NCBI GenBank assembly: GCA_034766995.1
Contig: CM068314.1
Coordinates: 33,173,208-33,237,207, forward strand
Length of the DNA: 64,000 nt
Origin: Acanthacorydalis orientalis
Taxonomy: Eukaryota; Arthropoda; Insecta; Megaloptera; Corydalidae
Reading direction: 5' to 3'
The notes beneath the pieces were generated by a model, which was given only the letters and a program-made list of their open reading frames with translations, was not told the DNA's origin and did no database searches. Made by a program: the position numbers and the translations under genes. Each line of letters starts with the position of its first letter. Positions within the stretch are counted from its first letter, which is position 1. This document shows, piece after piece, positions 1 through 12,935 of this stretch.

Positions 1-95
1 ATTTTTATATGAGCACATTTTCACTTTACATACTTTTATAAAAATTCTTTTAGATTTAGAACATTAATTCTACATAAAATAGAAACTATATAAAT

Positions 96-98
<3 letters not shown>

Positions 99-147
<49 letters not shown>
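99..147. repeat. (TA)n microsatellite
   Basis: An uninterrupted TA dinucleotide array of about 49 bp, self-complementary and able to extrude as a cruciform. Confidence 0.95.
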
Positions 148-148
<1 letters not shown>

Positions 149-550
149 GCATTCAATATAATATCTTAGTAAATGAATTTTAATTTTCATATATTATGAT
201 TATTAAAAAAACATCAGACCACAAACTGAAAGTAATTTTAAAAATCGAATATTGTTTTCATAATATAAGACAAGAAAAAAAATTAAACTTTATATCATAC
301 GTATACAAAATTTTTTAATCCAATTATATTTACAAAAAAATATGCAAGAAATCGCATATACGATCATGAACCGTAGAGTAGAAAAATAATGCCTAAAAAG
401 CTTCTACCCTGCTTGAAATTATAGTTGAAAGTCATTATGATTATTTCCTTGCCCTATAAATATTATAAGTTTAAATTCTTTGTCACAAAATTATCAGTTT
501 ATTTAAAATATGTAATTTATACAATTCAATAGTTTAATTAAATTAGAGAA

Positions 551-553
<3 letters not shown>

Positions 554-591
<38 letters not shown>
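554..591. repeat. (TA)n microsatellite
   Basis: A perfect TA array of about 38 bp. Confidence 0.95.
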
Positions 592-595
<4 letters not shown>

Positions 596-1943
596 TATTA
601 ATTCGTTTACAACAAGATAACATTAACTTAACTAAAACTGATAAATGTGGAATATTAATAGAAATGTTAAACTTGCATTTCATTAAATATCAAGTTTCCA
701 ACTGTGTATTATGTTTAAAATCAATATTATGTATGTACATACAAACCTAATGTATATATTTGTAAGTGGTGGATGTTTCAGAAGTCAATAAGCTAAGTCA
801 GTCTTCAGTAATTTTTTTTTCTATTAACATTTTTAAATATACATAATTTTATGGATATAAAAACGATAAATTTATTGGATAATAAATTTCACAATAAATA
901 TGTGTTGAAAATAATACCTTAAACGTATAATAGGTATTTCTAAAGATAATTAATGTTCAGTCGAAAATAATGATGCAATTCCTATTTTTCAAAAAGAACA
1001 TATTTTGTTATTATATTGTTAAAGCTCATTCCGTAATGATATAATCACCTGCGAATTAAAAAAAAAACGTACGAATTTCGATAAAAATGCAGTAGTCTAC
1101 ATGATTTGTCATCGCGAAAGTTTACATTCAAATGTCAAGTGTTTCTTTGATGTGTGATAAATTTAAATTGGCTGGATGCAATGACGGATAGATGCGACCA
1201 CGTTACGTTTGCCAAATAAAATTTTGAATTCAGTATGGCGACGCGTCAATTCAGTTTAATATTTTTCTGGTGTTAAGGTGGGCGTTGCTTGAAATTGATT
1301 CGTTTCAGCACGGTTATTTCTGCTCTGCGGATTTTTGTTTCAGCAATAATTTTTAGAGAAATATCGTAACACGCAGATGTGCACGATGTTCGTTTATTAT
1401 TACTATTATTTCTGTAATTGTAACAATTATTCTTTCTCCGCGAGTTTACACCTATATCATTAAAGTGTTCTCGTGTCAACAACAAAATATGTATGAATAT
1501 TACTGGAACGAATTAACAGAGAAAATAGTATTAATATAAATATGCAGAGCATGACCACACATAATGAATTATTTATTTATTTATACAGTTGTCGCCCTTA
1601 TAGATAAACACAAATTAATTAGCGTTCGTAAAACATGTGTATATATATATATGTGTGTGTGTGTGTGTACTTTATAAATACATTAACATTAAAAAATATT
1701 GTTTAAAAATGAATTACTATCACAGATAACTAGTTAAAAACACTTCCTTACATTATTATGTTGGTAGGAAAATAATTGCGGTGTTTGTGTTTTGAATTCT
1801 AATTTTAATTTTTTTCGATGAATATGTAATTTCATCGCTTTCATATTAATATCATTTTAAAGTGCATTTTTTTACTCTGTAGTTTGATGACAATTTTTGG
1901 GTTTATTATTAATTATGCTTCAAATTGGGCTACTGAATTAAAC

Positions 1944-2889
1944 ATGGGAAAGAAAAAATAAGAGCATTTTTTGTATGAATTCAAAACAGGTGGTAAAGCA
2001 TCAGAAACTGCTGGTAAATTAAATGATGCTTTTGGTCTGGGTACTGTTAAGGAAAATACGGTGTAATGTTAAGTCCAAAAAACTCTTGCTGGGGCGTCCT
2101 TCTTCAGTTCATAACGATCAACTGAAGAAATTAGTTGAAGCATCACCAAGCACATTAACTTGTGAGCTGGTACAAAAATTAGACAGTCATCCAATAGTTC
2201 TGAGCCACTTAAAACAGCTAGGAAAATCAAAAAGCTGCCAAACGAACTGAACGAAAACAACAAAATTTGCCGTTAAGATGTTTGTTCTACTCTTATTTTA
2301 CGCAACAGAAATGATCCATTTCTCGATCGAATTGTAACTTTCGACGAAAAGTGGATCCTTTACGATAACAAAAGGGTATCTGCGCAATGGTTGGATAAAA
2401 ATGAAGCCCCAAAGTATTTCACGAAACCGAAATTACACCAAAAGAAAATTATGGTGACAGTTTGATTGTCTGCGCTCGGTATAATCCTCTACAATTTTTT
2501 GAATCCTAGCGAAACCAAGCTGAGAGTCATTTGCAAGAAATCGACAAAGTGGATCAAGAACTGCTACCTCTGGTCTCTGTACCGGAAAAAATCCAATCCT
2601 GCTGCACGACTACACGTCGCACGATTGATCTACCAAAAGTTGAATGTATTGAACCACGAAAAATTGCCTCATCCACCATACTCATCAGACATCTCGCCAA
2701 CAGATTATCACTTGATTAAACATTTCGACAACTTCTTGCAAGGTAAGGTCTTCAACAATAATCTGCTGCCAAAAGTGCATTTCGAGATTTTATCAGCTCC
2801 AAAACTCCAAAATTTTTCACAATCGAGATAAATAAACTTGAATTAATTGGCAAAAATGTGTCGATTCTAATGGTGCTTTTTTTGATTAA
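1944..2889 (+). pseudogene. mariner transposase pseudogene (DD34D type)
   Basis: The ancestral protein can be followed across three frames from the ATG at 1944 to the stop at 2887-2889. The N-terminal helix-turn-helix half (matching GGKASETAGKLNDAFGLGTV) is cut by stops and by a deletion after it. The catalytic half is readable. The first Asp is in the FDEKWILYDN block (codon 2343-2345), the second in LLHD (2608-2610) and the third in SPTDYH (2703-2705). The last two are 95 bp apart instead of about 105, so a deletion of roughly 10 bp lies between them and shifts the frame. The C-terminus is recognisable as VDSNGAFFD. No single frame spans the protein, so it cannot be active. Confidence 0.9.
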
Positions 2890-2927
2890 TAAAATTAATT
2901 GTTAGCCGAGAAAAATGTATACGACTT

Positions 2928-3269
2928 TGTTATGTATCCATCCACACTACTGTACTTATTTATAAATAAGTCACGGTCTGACTAATGAATTTCAACTGAC
3001 CTGTCAATATCTAAGTTATGCATCCGTCTTAATAAAAGTACTTGTGACGTTCCAGTCGTGATCCCTGTGTTCTCACGCTTAAATAAAATACAATGTCATC
3101 ATCGAGAACAATATATAAACGGTAATTGAGATCTCATAAGTCAGTCAAGTAACAGAACCCCGTGTGGTTATATTCATAGTAACAATCAAACAATAATAGT
3201 AAGCAAATATTTAATGTGTTTTATTTTAAACCTGCAGCATTTATGTTATAAAATATCCAAAATATAACA
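2928..3269 (+). mobile_element. solo LTR nested in the mariner
   Basis: A 342-bp block interrupts the mariner 3' untranslated end. It begins TGTTAT and ends ATAACA, a perfect TG...CA inverted terminus, and is flanked by a 4-bp direct repeat ACTT (2924-2927 and 3270-3273). Joining the flanks restores the usual mariner 3' sequence. These are the hallmarks of an LTR left after recombination between the two LTRs of a retrotransposon. A 4- to 5-bp duplication fits a Ty3/gypsy or related element. No internal retroviral genes are present. It must be younger than the mariner copy it interrupts. Confidence 0.85.
3112..3145 (+). promoter_or_regulatory. LTR core promoter: TATA box and initiator
   Basis: TATATAA at 3112-3118 is followed by the arthropod initiator TCAGT at 3141-3145, about 30 bp downstream, which is the canonical spacing. 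This places the U3/R boundary of the solo LTR near 3143. AATAAA at 3082-3087 lies upstream of the TATA box. Confidence 0.6.
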
Positions 3270-3314
3270 ACTTTATAGGTCATAAACCGTAATTATTTTT
3301 CTACCAACCTAATA

Positions 3315-3745
3315 AAATTCTATTAGTTACATATTTGAATTTTTGAGACTGCATTACTAACTGATAATAAAATATTAAAAAAAAATAAAACAAGAATATC
3401 AACTACAAATCAATAAATAATCATTTTACTTTTTTTAATGCAACATTTTTCGACTAAGAATATACTTTTATAATATAAATACTGGAATATGTTAATTAAA
3501 ATTCGTTATATTATTTACATATTTTTCATATAAAATAAAATGATGTCATTATAAATTCTTATTCGTGTTATATTCTAGCTCAATATTATTTTACACTCAT
3601 TAAAAGAGTCATTGAAGTTTTTTTTAATAAAAATTGATTTGTCTGTATAAAACATTGAACGCAGTCTATACTTCGTGTCATTTTAATATAAAATGAAGTA
3701 TTCTAGTACATTCATTTTATCTATTAAAAAAACAAGTACAATATA
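3315..3745. other. AT-rich non-coding DNA
   Basis: I see no gene, long inverted repeat or recognisable element between the mariner and the piggyBac-like copy. Confidence 0.6.
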
Positions 3746-3749
3746 TTAA

Positions 3750-4567
3750 CCCTTTGAGTGCCAGAGATTTTTTTCATATACATTCGAAAAGTTCCTGTGG
3801 TTTTTATGCGTTTTTGCAGTGGTGCGAGTGTTATTAAAAAATGTCAATTTTGAAATATTCTTTAAGAAATTTTGACATATTTCGAACATATTAGATGGTA
3901 TTTTTTTACCATGAAATAAAAAATAATGTTTTAAACCCTGCATATAATTCTGAAAAAATATTGATAAATAAAATATAAACAGATTTTATGAACCAATTGC
4001 TATTGTTTATATTCATATTTAATTCATTGTTTTTATAATGTATTTAACACATTACTCATAATTAGTAAAATAAAAAAAAATAGAATTCATTTTCAGGATT
4101 ATTTATATTTACCCACACACATTCCGTGAAGTCCTTTCTTGCAGTTCGAGCATATAAGGTTAGATCGTTTTACCAGTCCACCATTTTTATTGCTGCACAC
4201 AGCACATCATCTCAAATTACGACCTGGAAACTTCACTAATCCATAACTTCTATTTCCAAAATCATTGGGAAATTGTACATGTACTGATATTTTCTGTTTA
4301 TTATTCCATTTCTAGCGAACGTATGATAGAAGAAGTAAATTGGAAACGGGACATTTTTTTGTAAACACCATGTAATGCACCGTTGTTTTCGGTACACTGA
4401 CATATAGGACAATATGTCTGTGCCAGTGCATGAAATTATTTCATTGTCACAAAAAAAAAATATTTTCCCAGCTTATTGTAAATAACACGAGATGACGCCG
4501 ATAGTGCTTGTGACATTTCTCGCATATGCATAGAGGAGCGTGATTGCGCTCTTCGGCACTCAAAGGG
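3750..4567 (-). mobile_element. piggyBac-like transposon remnant
   Basis: The 13-bp terminal inverted repeat CCCTTTGAGTGCC (3750-3762) is mirrored at 4555-4567 by GGCACTCAAAGGG. TTAA flanks both sides (3746-3749 and 4568-4571). TTAA target duplication with CCY-type ends is specific to the piggyBac superfamily. At 818 bp the copy is much shorter than an autonomous element of about 2.5 kb. It retains only the transposase C-terminus on the minus strand, so it is an internally deleted, non-autonomous derivative. Confidence 0.88.
4099..4436 (-). pseudogene. piggyBac-like transposase C-terminal fragment
   Basis: Reading the minus strand from about 4436 to the stop at 4099-4101 gives one frame with two internal stops. 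It includes the segment HVQFPNDFGNRSYGLVKFPG and then a cysteine-rich tail. The tail spaces Cys and His residues as CAVC, then CSNC, then a LHGMC block, and ends just before the stop. This matches the cysteine-rich domain that closes piggyBac transposases and binds the terminal repeats. One internal stop is TGA directly before the first CAVC, where Arg or Trp would be expected. The DDD catalytic core is absent. Confidence 0.8.
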
Positions 4568-5076
4568 TTAAATAAACATTACACAGATCTCATAACATCA
4601 ATGTTTCGACATTAATTTTTCAGCCACAAACGATTTTTTTAGATAGTATAATAACTGATTATTGATCATTTTTCATTGTTATTTATGCTCATTTCTATAG
4701 CAATGATATCGTCAGAGAGCAAGTGTACAAATCTTCTTACATTAGATATAAATAATTATATACCTTAGCACTATGGAAATAATGGCATCGTCATTAAAAT
4801 CCGCATGACATTCATATATAAAATATACCTAGCATAAAAATATTGATGGATCAACTATTGAACTGTTTCAATCAGAAGGAAATTTGCGTGGAAATGAAAA
4901 TATAATAGTACAACACATAATTAATGCTTATTTTTTATTTCAGCTAATTAAATTATATCAAAAGGTGTATGTAGTTATTTTATTTAATTGTGTATATGAA
5001 TGTAGTTGTTTTATTTAAATCATGATTATTTGTAACCTTATAGTTTTAAAATAAATTAAAATCAGAAAGACACACG

Positions 5077-5078
<2 letters not shown>

Positions 5079-5127
<49 letters not shown>
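5079..5127. repeat. (TA)n microsatellite
   Basis: A perfect TA array of about 49 bp preceded by a few CA units. Confidence 0.95.
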
Positions 5128-5131
<4 letters not shown>

Positions 5132-8100
5132 ATAAATGGAAAGGAAACAGGAATAAATTGGTACAAACAGTGAAATCATAATTAACTTCAAAATACTGAA
5201 TTTAATTTTTAATATATATGTCTAAACGAATCATATTTTTTTCATTATTAAAAATATTTCTATTGCTAAAATAGTTTAGATTTAAAAACAAGTTATATTT
5301 TATAAGAAAAATACTTTTTTCATAGATTATTTCATCGTGTAAGTTCTTTATTTCCGCATATATATATATATATATATCTGAATTATACTCTACATTTATT
5401 TCTAAACAATTACAAAAAAATATATAAATTTTATATATATATATATATATATATATCAGATGAGACAATAATAAATAAAATAAATAAAGTACTCACCGCA
5501 TTTGACATTCACTTCTTGAATAACGAATCTAACGACATCCAACTGTAAGAAAGAATAATAATAAAATAAAAGCTCTTTCTTTGTCAATGTATACATACAA
5601 ATATATATATATATATATATATAAAATATGAAGTCACCATTTATTAGTGTTTTAAATAAAATAATATACAACTAACATATGGTTTCTGTTAAGTTACAGC
5701 ATCAATAAAAATTCGCATATGTTTCTATCATAATGTAAAGAAATATGTTATTCGCTTAAACTAAATATACACAATACCGATAATCAAAAATGATCCTTGA
5801 CTTTTTTTTATAGTCAATTTCATTCAAGAAAAATATACACACTTATAATTAATTATATTTTTTATTTAAACCGAGAATCACGAAGATGTAACGTACAAAT
5901 AGTTGAAAATTAATTAGCATAAAAATGTGTACGAAAGTGATAGTTAATGAATATAAATGTATATATTTAGATTTTGTGTAAATGTGTATATTAAGTGAGA
6001 CAATTTATTTATTATTTTTTCAAAAATAAAGATAAACAAATAATATAGCAAGTATGTTTTCACATTATGTTTTAATTTATTAATTAAATATTTATGTTCT
6101 TTTATAAATATTATTATAAAATTATCTGTTTATGTTTTTTTCCCCGAAGAAGTGTATTGGTAGAAAAAATATTTAATCATAAACTTCTTGTTTTCAAGTA
6201 CAAAAATGCGTATAAAAACTACTATATTATTTCATAATAGAACTCGTTATTTTTTTTATAAGACCACAAGAATTTAACTGTACAATTGTGAACATATATA
6301 ATAAATATTAAAAAACGATCATGACTGGAATTAAATTATATGATTATAGTATATAAATTTATATCTATTTTCCCAGCATAACTATAATAACCAATTAATT
6401 AATATCATTTTACTAATATAGTATTGTAAAAAAAATACAATTTTGTGCTTAATTTAAATTATCATTAATATCTATAATTTTATATTATCTATCTTAAACA
6501 TGTAAATTGGATTTTTTGATATCAATTTATAATTAACAATTAAAAAAAAATTTAAAAAAAAATAAAAATATTTCTTGAAATATTTTAAATGCAGTTTAGA
6601 ATTTTAAATTTGTAGTTCTAAAAAAATAGAAAATTTTACTATAAATTTTAATTAAAACGTTTTCATTTAGATCTTAACACAAATTCTTTGAATGACATTT
6701 ATCTAAATATTGATTAGGTCGTAGCTGTACTATAAGTACAATATTTTTTTTAAAATAATGCATCATTATTATGATACACACAAGACTTAACTACCAGCGG
6801 TCGAAAGAATGAAGACAAGTTCAATATTATTTCTTAGATATTCATTAAAGTTTACATAAACACTATTTCCTATATTTATTTTTTTTTAAATAATATGTAC
6901 ATTAAACAAACTGTTCTTGAAAGTTGTATAATTAGATCTGTATTTATTAAAATAATAATAATAATCACTTAAGGAAGTGTTTATGAATGAAATCTATATT
7001 TAAATATTCTATTTTTAAAGACATTCGAATAAATTAATCGTTCTTCTATTTTCGTTTATATCTATGCGTATAGGTTTTGGTGTCGCAACACTTTCAAGAA
7101 ACCTCTAGCCGATACTAATTAATAACGTCTGTATAACTAGTTGGCAAGATTTTGACTGATAGAGAATACACAGAACGCTTTTTAATATGTTTTGTGCAAC
7201 GCAAAGCGTTACAATTTTAGATACAATGTTTTTTTTGTATGATTCTTTTTAAAACTTCTGAATGACTTAACAAAGTTAGTAAGCAGCATATACCTATTAT
7301 TATCTTTTTTATTTCAGCTAGTTTCGTTAATGAAAAACTACGTTATTCATTGATTGATAGATTAAATGAATGCATTTACATTTAACTTTACTACTTTCTG
7401 TTGAGAAATAAATATTTTAAATATTTAACATTTATGCTACTTAAGAACTCGAAATCGATACTTTGTTGGAATTTTTTCTCATATCTAATTTTTGTACACG
7501 GGTGTGTATAAATATATTCAAATTTAAATTCGTATTTATGTGTATATATATATATATTGTTTAAGAGTAAAAAAATTCTTAATTAAAGTTCATATATTAG
7601 TTATTTGTAAAAAAAGTCATTTACCAATAGATTTTTTTTCAAAAAGAAAATATCATTTTTAAATTGTAATTTTGATTACAATTTTTGCTAATTGGTAAAA
7701 AAACATATTTTTATTACAAATATATATATATATATAAATCTATAGAGGCTAATTAAGCACAATAAGTTATCAATTAGTACAATATTTCATTGATATGAAA
7801 AATAAAATTATATATTTTCATAGAAGGGGTTTCGATTTTTTTTATTTTTGAATAATTATTGTAATAATATAATATACGAGTATATATATATATATATATG
7901 AAAAATTTTCTTCCAATTAAATATTCATATTGAAAACAAGATTATCAGACGGCAAAGGTCAATCTTGTGTTAAAAATTTTGAACCAAGAAAATATTTGAA
8001 CCAAACAATTAAAGGTTATTATTTACAGTCGAAATACATTATAACAGCCAGTGTCAAAGGCCGCGGGTTCTATGGAAATTTGCTAAATTAAAACAAAACA

Positions 8101-8651
8101 TTATTTAACTTTCATTTTTAATCTAATTGTAGATAAACACACACGTATACTCGCTGATAGCTAAAAATATTATTTCAAGTAAATAATTTATTCCTGTGCA
8201 TTGATGTTATTTTTTTTCTAATAATTAAAGATGTTTTAAAGTGTTTTTTTCTTTCTCATAAAAATGTAACTTATATTTAGATACATTTGCATATTGAAAT
8301 TAATATCAACTATCCCGTTGCCTCAATTGTTCCTAATACACGTATTTATTAAATTGAACATTAATTCACTGGGAACAAGTTGAAATGCAAATCACTAAAC
8401 AAAACAACATTCAGCCAAAGTTTGTTCATTTGTACTATGCACGTACATACAAATAACCACAAACCTAAATGACGTATTCACAGAACTAAATGTGACCGTA
8501 ATTGCATCTAGTCACACCTGCTTACTTAAATGACTGATTACGTAAAACTGCCGTCGTGATGATGCAATGTAGTATATTCACACACCATGGGATTCATGCA
8601 AAAAATGACCTTCAACACAATGCATAAATGGTGTGTACTATAACTGTATAT

Positions 8652-8652
<1 letters not shown>

Positions 8653-8697
<45 letters not shown>
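8653..8697. repeat. compound (CA)n(TA)n microsatellite
   Basis: A short CA run passes directly into a TA array. Confidence 0.95.
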
Positions 8698-8701
<4 letters not shown>

Positions 8702-8855
8702 TTCACTTTTTTTCAATGTTAAGATTTTTTTCCGTGCACAGATTAATAACACTTCGTACATTGTTCGCAGGAAGTCTTTTTTTGCAAGACGACTGTTCAT
8801 TGATACATACACTTTCTTTGAAGAAATCAAAGATTTATTTTATATGCATTGTATG

Positions 8856-8912
<57 letters not shown>

Positions 8913-8990
8913 GTATATGTATATATATACATATATATGTATATATATACATATATATGTATATATATGTGTGTGTATGTGTGTGTGTGT
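8856..8990. repeat. complex TA/TG microsatellite
   Basis: TA arrays are interrupted at intervals by GTATATATAC and ACATGT-type units, then end in TG repeats. The periodic interruptions suggest a higher-order unit of roughly 20 bp that spread by slippage. Confidence 0.9.
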
Positions 8991-9234
8991 ATTGACAAAA
9001 TAAAAAAATACAACTGACCTAATACCAAAATAAAATAGATTGAATATATCAGCATAAATAAACAAATAGGTCAAATAAGGAAATAACACTTTTTAAAAAA
9101 TTCTTTGAAACAACACACTTCTTTTAGTTTATTTAATCAATACAATTAAATTATTTATTAACTTTAGATTTTTTCTGTACAAAAATGTTCAAACAAATTA
9201 CGGTTTAAATGATAATTGGATTGATATCGAAATA

Positions 9235-9805
9235 TAAGGTTAGTAGAAAAATAATTACGGTTTATGATCTTCAAATTTATATACATTTTTCTATTTTTTG
9301 ATTTTCCTATTTCTAGCTGTTTTCAGTGGTCCAGAATTGTTGGATGTCTAACGCCTAATTTTTGTGCAAGTTCTCGAATTGTTGTATGTGGTTCTGCTTC
9401 AACTGATGTCTTCAGTTTGTCGTTATAAACTGAAGAAATACGCCCGCGTCCTTCATCTTCAAGGTTTTTGTCTCCAGCATAAAATTTTTGTAACTACCAT
9501 GTATGTTCCTTAAGAGTACTCACACCAAAAGCATCATTTAGTTTACGAGTAGATTCTGCTGCTTTACCACCCGTTTTGATAACAATTCTCACAATAAAAT
9601 ATTATTTGCTTCTTTTCCATCTTTAATTCAATAGCCTAATTTGAAGCAAAATCAATAATAAAACCAAGGTCGATGTTACGAAATTACATACCGAAAAATG
9701 TACTTCAAAATGATATTAACATGAACACGATGATATGACACATTCATTGTAATTAAGGTTAGAATTCAGAAAACTACAACCGTTATTATTTTCTAATCAG
9801 CCTAA
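9235..9805 (-). mobile_element. mariner-derived MITE, copy 1 of 5
   Basis: This 571-bp element has TA duplications at 9233-9234 and 9806-9807 and ends matching the cecropia-like mariner termini. Read on the minus strand it keeps the untranslated leader and the first ~100 codons of transposase (the helix-turn-helix region: LNDAFGVSTLKE, then NDKLKTSVEAEPHTTIRELA). It then jumps after an AGGAAAATCAAAAA tract straight to the 3' end. The whole DD34D catalytic domain is missing. It can move only if a full-length transposase acts in trans. Confidence 0.9.
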
Positions 9806-9915
9806 TATTTGTAATCAATGATTAGTTATTAATTATTGAACATTTTTAATCAGAACTTTTTTTTATATTTGAAGTATTCGTGAAAAATTAACATGTGTTT
9901 ATTTTTCACACACAC

Positions 9916-9978
<63 letters not shown>

Positions 9979-10036
9979 CAGCAGCAGCCTGTCAATCTAC
10001 TGCTGAATAAAGCTATCTTCCATGACTTTTCTATTT

Positions 10037-10077
<41 letters not shown>

Positions 10078-10086
10078 ATTTTGTAT

Positions 10087-10167
<81 letters not shown>

Positions 10168-10168
10168 A
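9916..10168. repeat. cluster of three TA arrays ending in (TG)n
   Basis: TA arrays at 9916-9975, 10039-10073 and 10085-10147 are followed by a TG run to 10168. The LINE fragment sits exactly between the first and second arrays, so the array looks split by the insertion. A short unit, CTATTTTGTA, is repeated at the junction of the second and third arrays. Confidence 0.93.
9976..10038 (-). mobile_element. RTE-clade LINE, extreme 3' end (copy a)
   Basis: On the minus strand this translates as [11 protein letters not shown], a stop, then IDRL, followed by a CTG-rich tail. It is the same C-terminal protein end as the longer copy at 30523-30770. Only about 60 bp survive because of 5' truncation. 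TA arrays lie directly on both sides. Confidence 0.75.
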
Positions 10169-11748
10169 ATGCGTGGAAGTTTTTATAAACCCTAATCATG
10201 TGCATTGAATGTATTATACTAAAGTTACAAAAAAAATCGGAATTCCAACAATGCTAAGGGTAACCCACGACACATTAGACACGCTAATAACTTTATACCT
10301 GGAAGTACCGTAACATTTCTAAATTTCATTCTAGGAAAAAAGTCGTTCTTTCCAATTATTCGTGTAATTTTTATACGTGAGAAAATTAGAGTCTGTACGT
10401 TAAAACGTACCTTTTGTAATACGTATATTTGTTAACGCTTCATTTATTGTGTTTACATGTTTTTTCGACTTTTACGGGAAACTATTGAAACGTTAGAAGA
10501 TAATAATACTGTTGAAATGTTAATTACGAGCAAATTACAAAATTAAATATTTATCTGATTTTAATAAGAATATTTTACGTGGGTATATAACACTTATTTT
10601 GTATAATTACAAACTAATGTCAAGAATAAAATGTTAATACTGAAAAATAATCATCTAAAACACTATTGGTTTCATATCTAGTCCTGTACAGATACATTTC
10701 TTTTTTGTAAAGTAACGTTTTGTGATTGTTGACACCAAGCTGTCAGGCAGGTATGTGTTTAAATAAATGGAAATACATCCACGCCTTTTTGTCAAACGGA
10801 GAAGATCATGTTCCCACAGGCAGGTATTTAAAAAAAATCCATAAAACTATGTTTCTCGTGGGAGTTGACCGTTTCTTTGAAGTCACTCACTGATTGTCTG
10901 TTCTTGTACACGAGCCGTTATTTAGATTTAAGAGCAGAAAAATGTCACGCCATGCTAAAAGATGATCGTCGTTTGAAGTTCCATTTCATAATTTGTTTAT
11001 AATTGGGTCATCAACAAATACGAGTTTTACTACTACTTTTATGTTAATTTATCACAGTATATTAACGCGAGTACAATTAATGAGCTGAATATATAGCTAT
11101 CCAACAAAAACAATGTCATAATGTGTATGTTGGATACATCTTCAATCTATTTATATAAATCTTGGAACAGTTTTTCAGAACATACTTTGATTTTACTTAA
11201 TATTTAATGAGTTTTATTATATTTTTAAATAGAATAAAAAATAATACAACGATTCTTTTGATCTTAATTAAATATTAGTTAAATATTTTCAAGTCGATAC
11301 ACAAACGTATGTGACAAAAATAACGTTGCTGATTATAAAACAATCAACTTAACTAACCATAATTTAATGTTATAGACTAGAATTTCATAGAAATATTAAC
11401 AGAATTAATTTTTCAAATCATTTACTTTACATTATAAGACCAAAATTAAAAATACATTCCAAAAGTAAATATGTGCATAAATACGAGTATGTACCTAGAG
11501 ATAAAATACACACAAACATAAATAATAAAACAATCATTCTTACATTCTACAATATATCCATCTTCCGACTCTTACAATAACAATATTTTTTTAAAATTTT
11601 GAATCCACTCTTAATATTTATGCCTGATCTTTAACGTAATTAAAAAACAGGATATCAAAGTAATTTATTTTTTCATAAAATAGAACGTTTCCTAAAATAT
11701 GATTCAAATTCAGTATATATAAAAGTTTATTAAACTAGCCATTCAATT

Positions 11749-11751
<3 letters not shown>

Positions 11752-11800
<49 letters not shown>
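11752..11800. repeat. (TA)n microsatellite
   Basis: A perfect TA array of about 49 bp. Confidence 0.95.
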
Positions 11801-11802
<2 letters not shown>

Positions 11803-11961
11803 TTATTACACCCACTAAATTATTTCAAATAAAGCCAATGGCCTCAATCTCAATAGAACAAAAATATTAAGTTGTAAGCAGAGCCAAACTTCTGTCACTT
11901 GAAATACATGCTTGTTATTTACACTACAATCAATAGTTGTCCATATAAAAAAATATTACAT

Positions 11962-11971
11962 TTTGTGTATG

Positions 11972-12017
<46 letters not shown>

Positions 12018-12042
12018 TAATTTTTCAGTTTATATATATATA

Positions 12043-12086
<44 letters not shown>
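11962..12086. repeat. pair of TA arrays
   Basis: Two TA arrays (11977-12014 and 12042-12086) are separated by a 27-bp spacer, with a few TG units at the left edge. Confidence 0.93.
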
Positions 12087-12089
<3 letters not shown>

Positions 12090-12935
12090 ATAAAAGAATA
12101 AAAGTCAATGTCTTCACAGCTACTTAATTTCGAACAAAATACAAAAAAATAGTTGTTTTAAATGTCCGTTAAACATGTTTTTCTACCCGTTTTCGACGAG
12201 TGTCATTTTATTATAGATGCATATTTCGTTGTTAATTTAAATTGTTAAAATGTGCTGAACACATTATCCAATTTCAAAAAATTTATCATAAATAAGTAAC
12301 CATTATCAGCAGCCCACCTTAAATGCATACAGAGGAAATTTAAAAAATTGCACTGATTTCAAATGCAAATTCATGAACTACTTTCCATAACGATAGAGCG
12401 ATGTGGGCATGCTGATATATTCAAAACCCACTCATTGAAATGAAAACTCCTTTAGTAACCTAGTTCTCTCTATCACCGTAATTCACGAGCCCACTCAGCA
12501 GACGTTCGTGTCTCTCACAGTTTTATAATTGCTTTTTAAAACGGTACTCGGTAATTATGTCATTTGTTAGGAGATCAAATTAGCCAGTATTTTAATTAAT
12601 GGCCATCGTTACTCGAGCATCAAAGAATATAAATTTATGACGTTTTCTTTTAAAAACATGGTTGCAGAATCTGACAAATACCCTGAAGAATAACCACTGA
12701 ACTATATAGCCATTAGGAAAAGAGTGTATAATAGATTTTAAAGTACAAATATGAATAATTAGTTCAATCAACACCGATAAAAAAATACCATTTTTACTTT
12801 ATTATATATATATATATATATATTAAATATATTTTCGAATAGTGATGCAATTTTTTAAGAGGTTATATTTCACAGATATCAAACTGAAAGCTGTATTTTT
12901 TTGTATTTGTTAAGTTTTGACATTTCCATTTTTAG

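Larger units (their letters stand above)
1..1753. other. AT-rich non-coding DNA
   Basis: No gene is recognisable here. The stretch holds (TA)n arrays at 99-147 and 554-591 and a short compound (TA)n(TG)n at 1638-1668. Base composition becomes less AT-rich between about 1100 and 1500, but no open frame there looks like a known protein. Confidence 0.6.
1756..3312 (+). mobile_element. cecropia-like mariner, full length, interrupted by a solo LTR
   Basis: The left end begins TTATGTTGGTAGGAAAATAA, and the right end is its near-perfect inverse, finishing CTACCAACCTAA at 3312. TA target duplications lie at 1754-1755 and 3313-3314. The element spans 1557 bp. Removing the nested LTR and one copy of its target duplication leaves about 1.21 kb, close to the usual mariner size of 1.3 kb. 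The transposase reading frame runs left to right and is broken. It is the only plus-strand copy in the window that retains the catalytic half. TA duplications and terminal inverted repeats are diagnostic of Tc1/mariner elements. Confidence 0.93.
4572..9232. other. AT-rich non-coding DNA with microsatellites
   Basis: No gene is recognised. Short TA arrays occur at 5079-5127, 5358-5377, 5434-5456, 5602-5622, 7541-7556, 7720-7734 and 7879-7900. Repetitive Tyr-Ile reading frames across these arrays are composition artefacts. Confidence 0.6.
9808..12935. other. AT-rich non-coding DNA with long TA arrays
   Basis: Apart from the LINE end at 9976-10038, only microsatellites and unrecognised AT-rich sequence are seen. 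Composition is less AT-rich at about 10680-10960 and 12300-12560, which could be conserved non-coding sequence, but no gene can be named. Confidence 0.55.

Noticed and set aside
2466..2831. 121-codon plus-strand frame as a functional gene
   Set aside because: It mixes genuine mariner catalytic blocks with frameshifted sequence and is a fragment of the broken transposase.
8716..9089. Several overlapping open frames rich in Tyr-Ile and His-Thr
   Set aside because: They are translations of TA and TG dinucleotide arrays and appear wherever such arrays occur. They have no codon or domain evidence.
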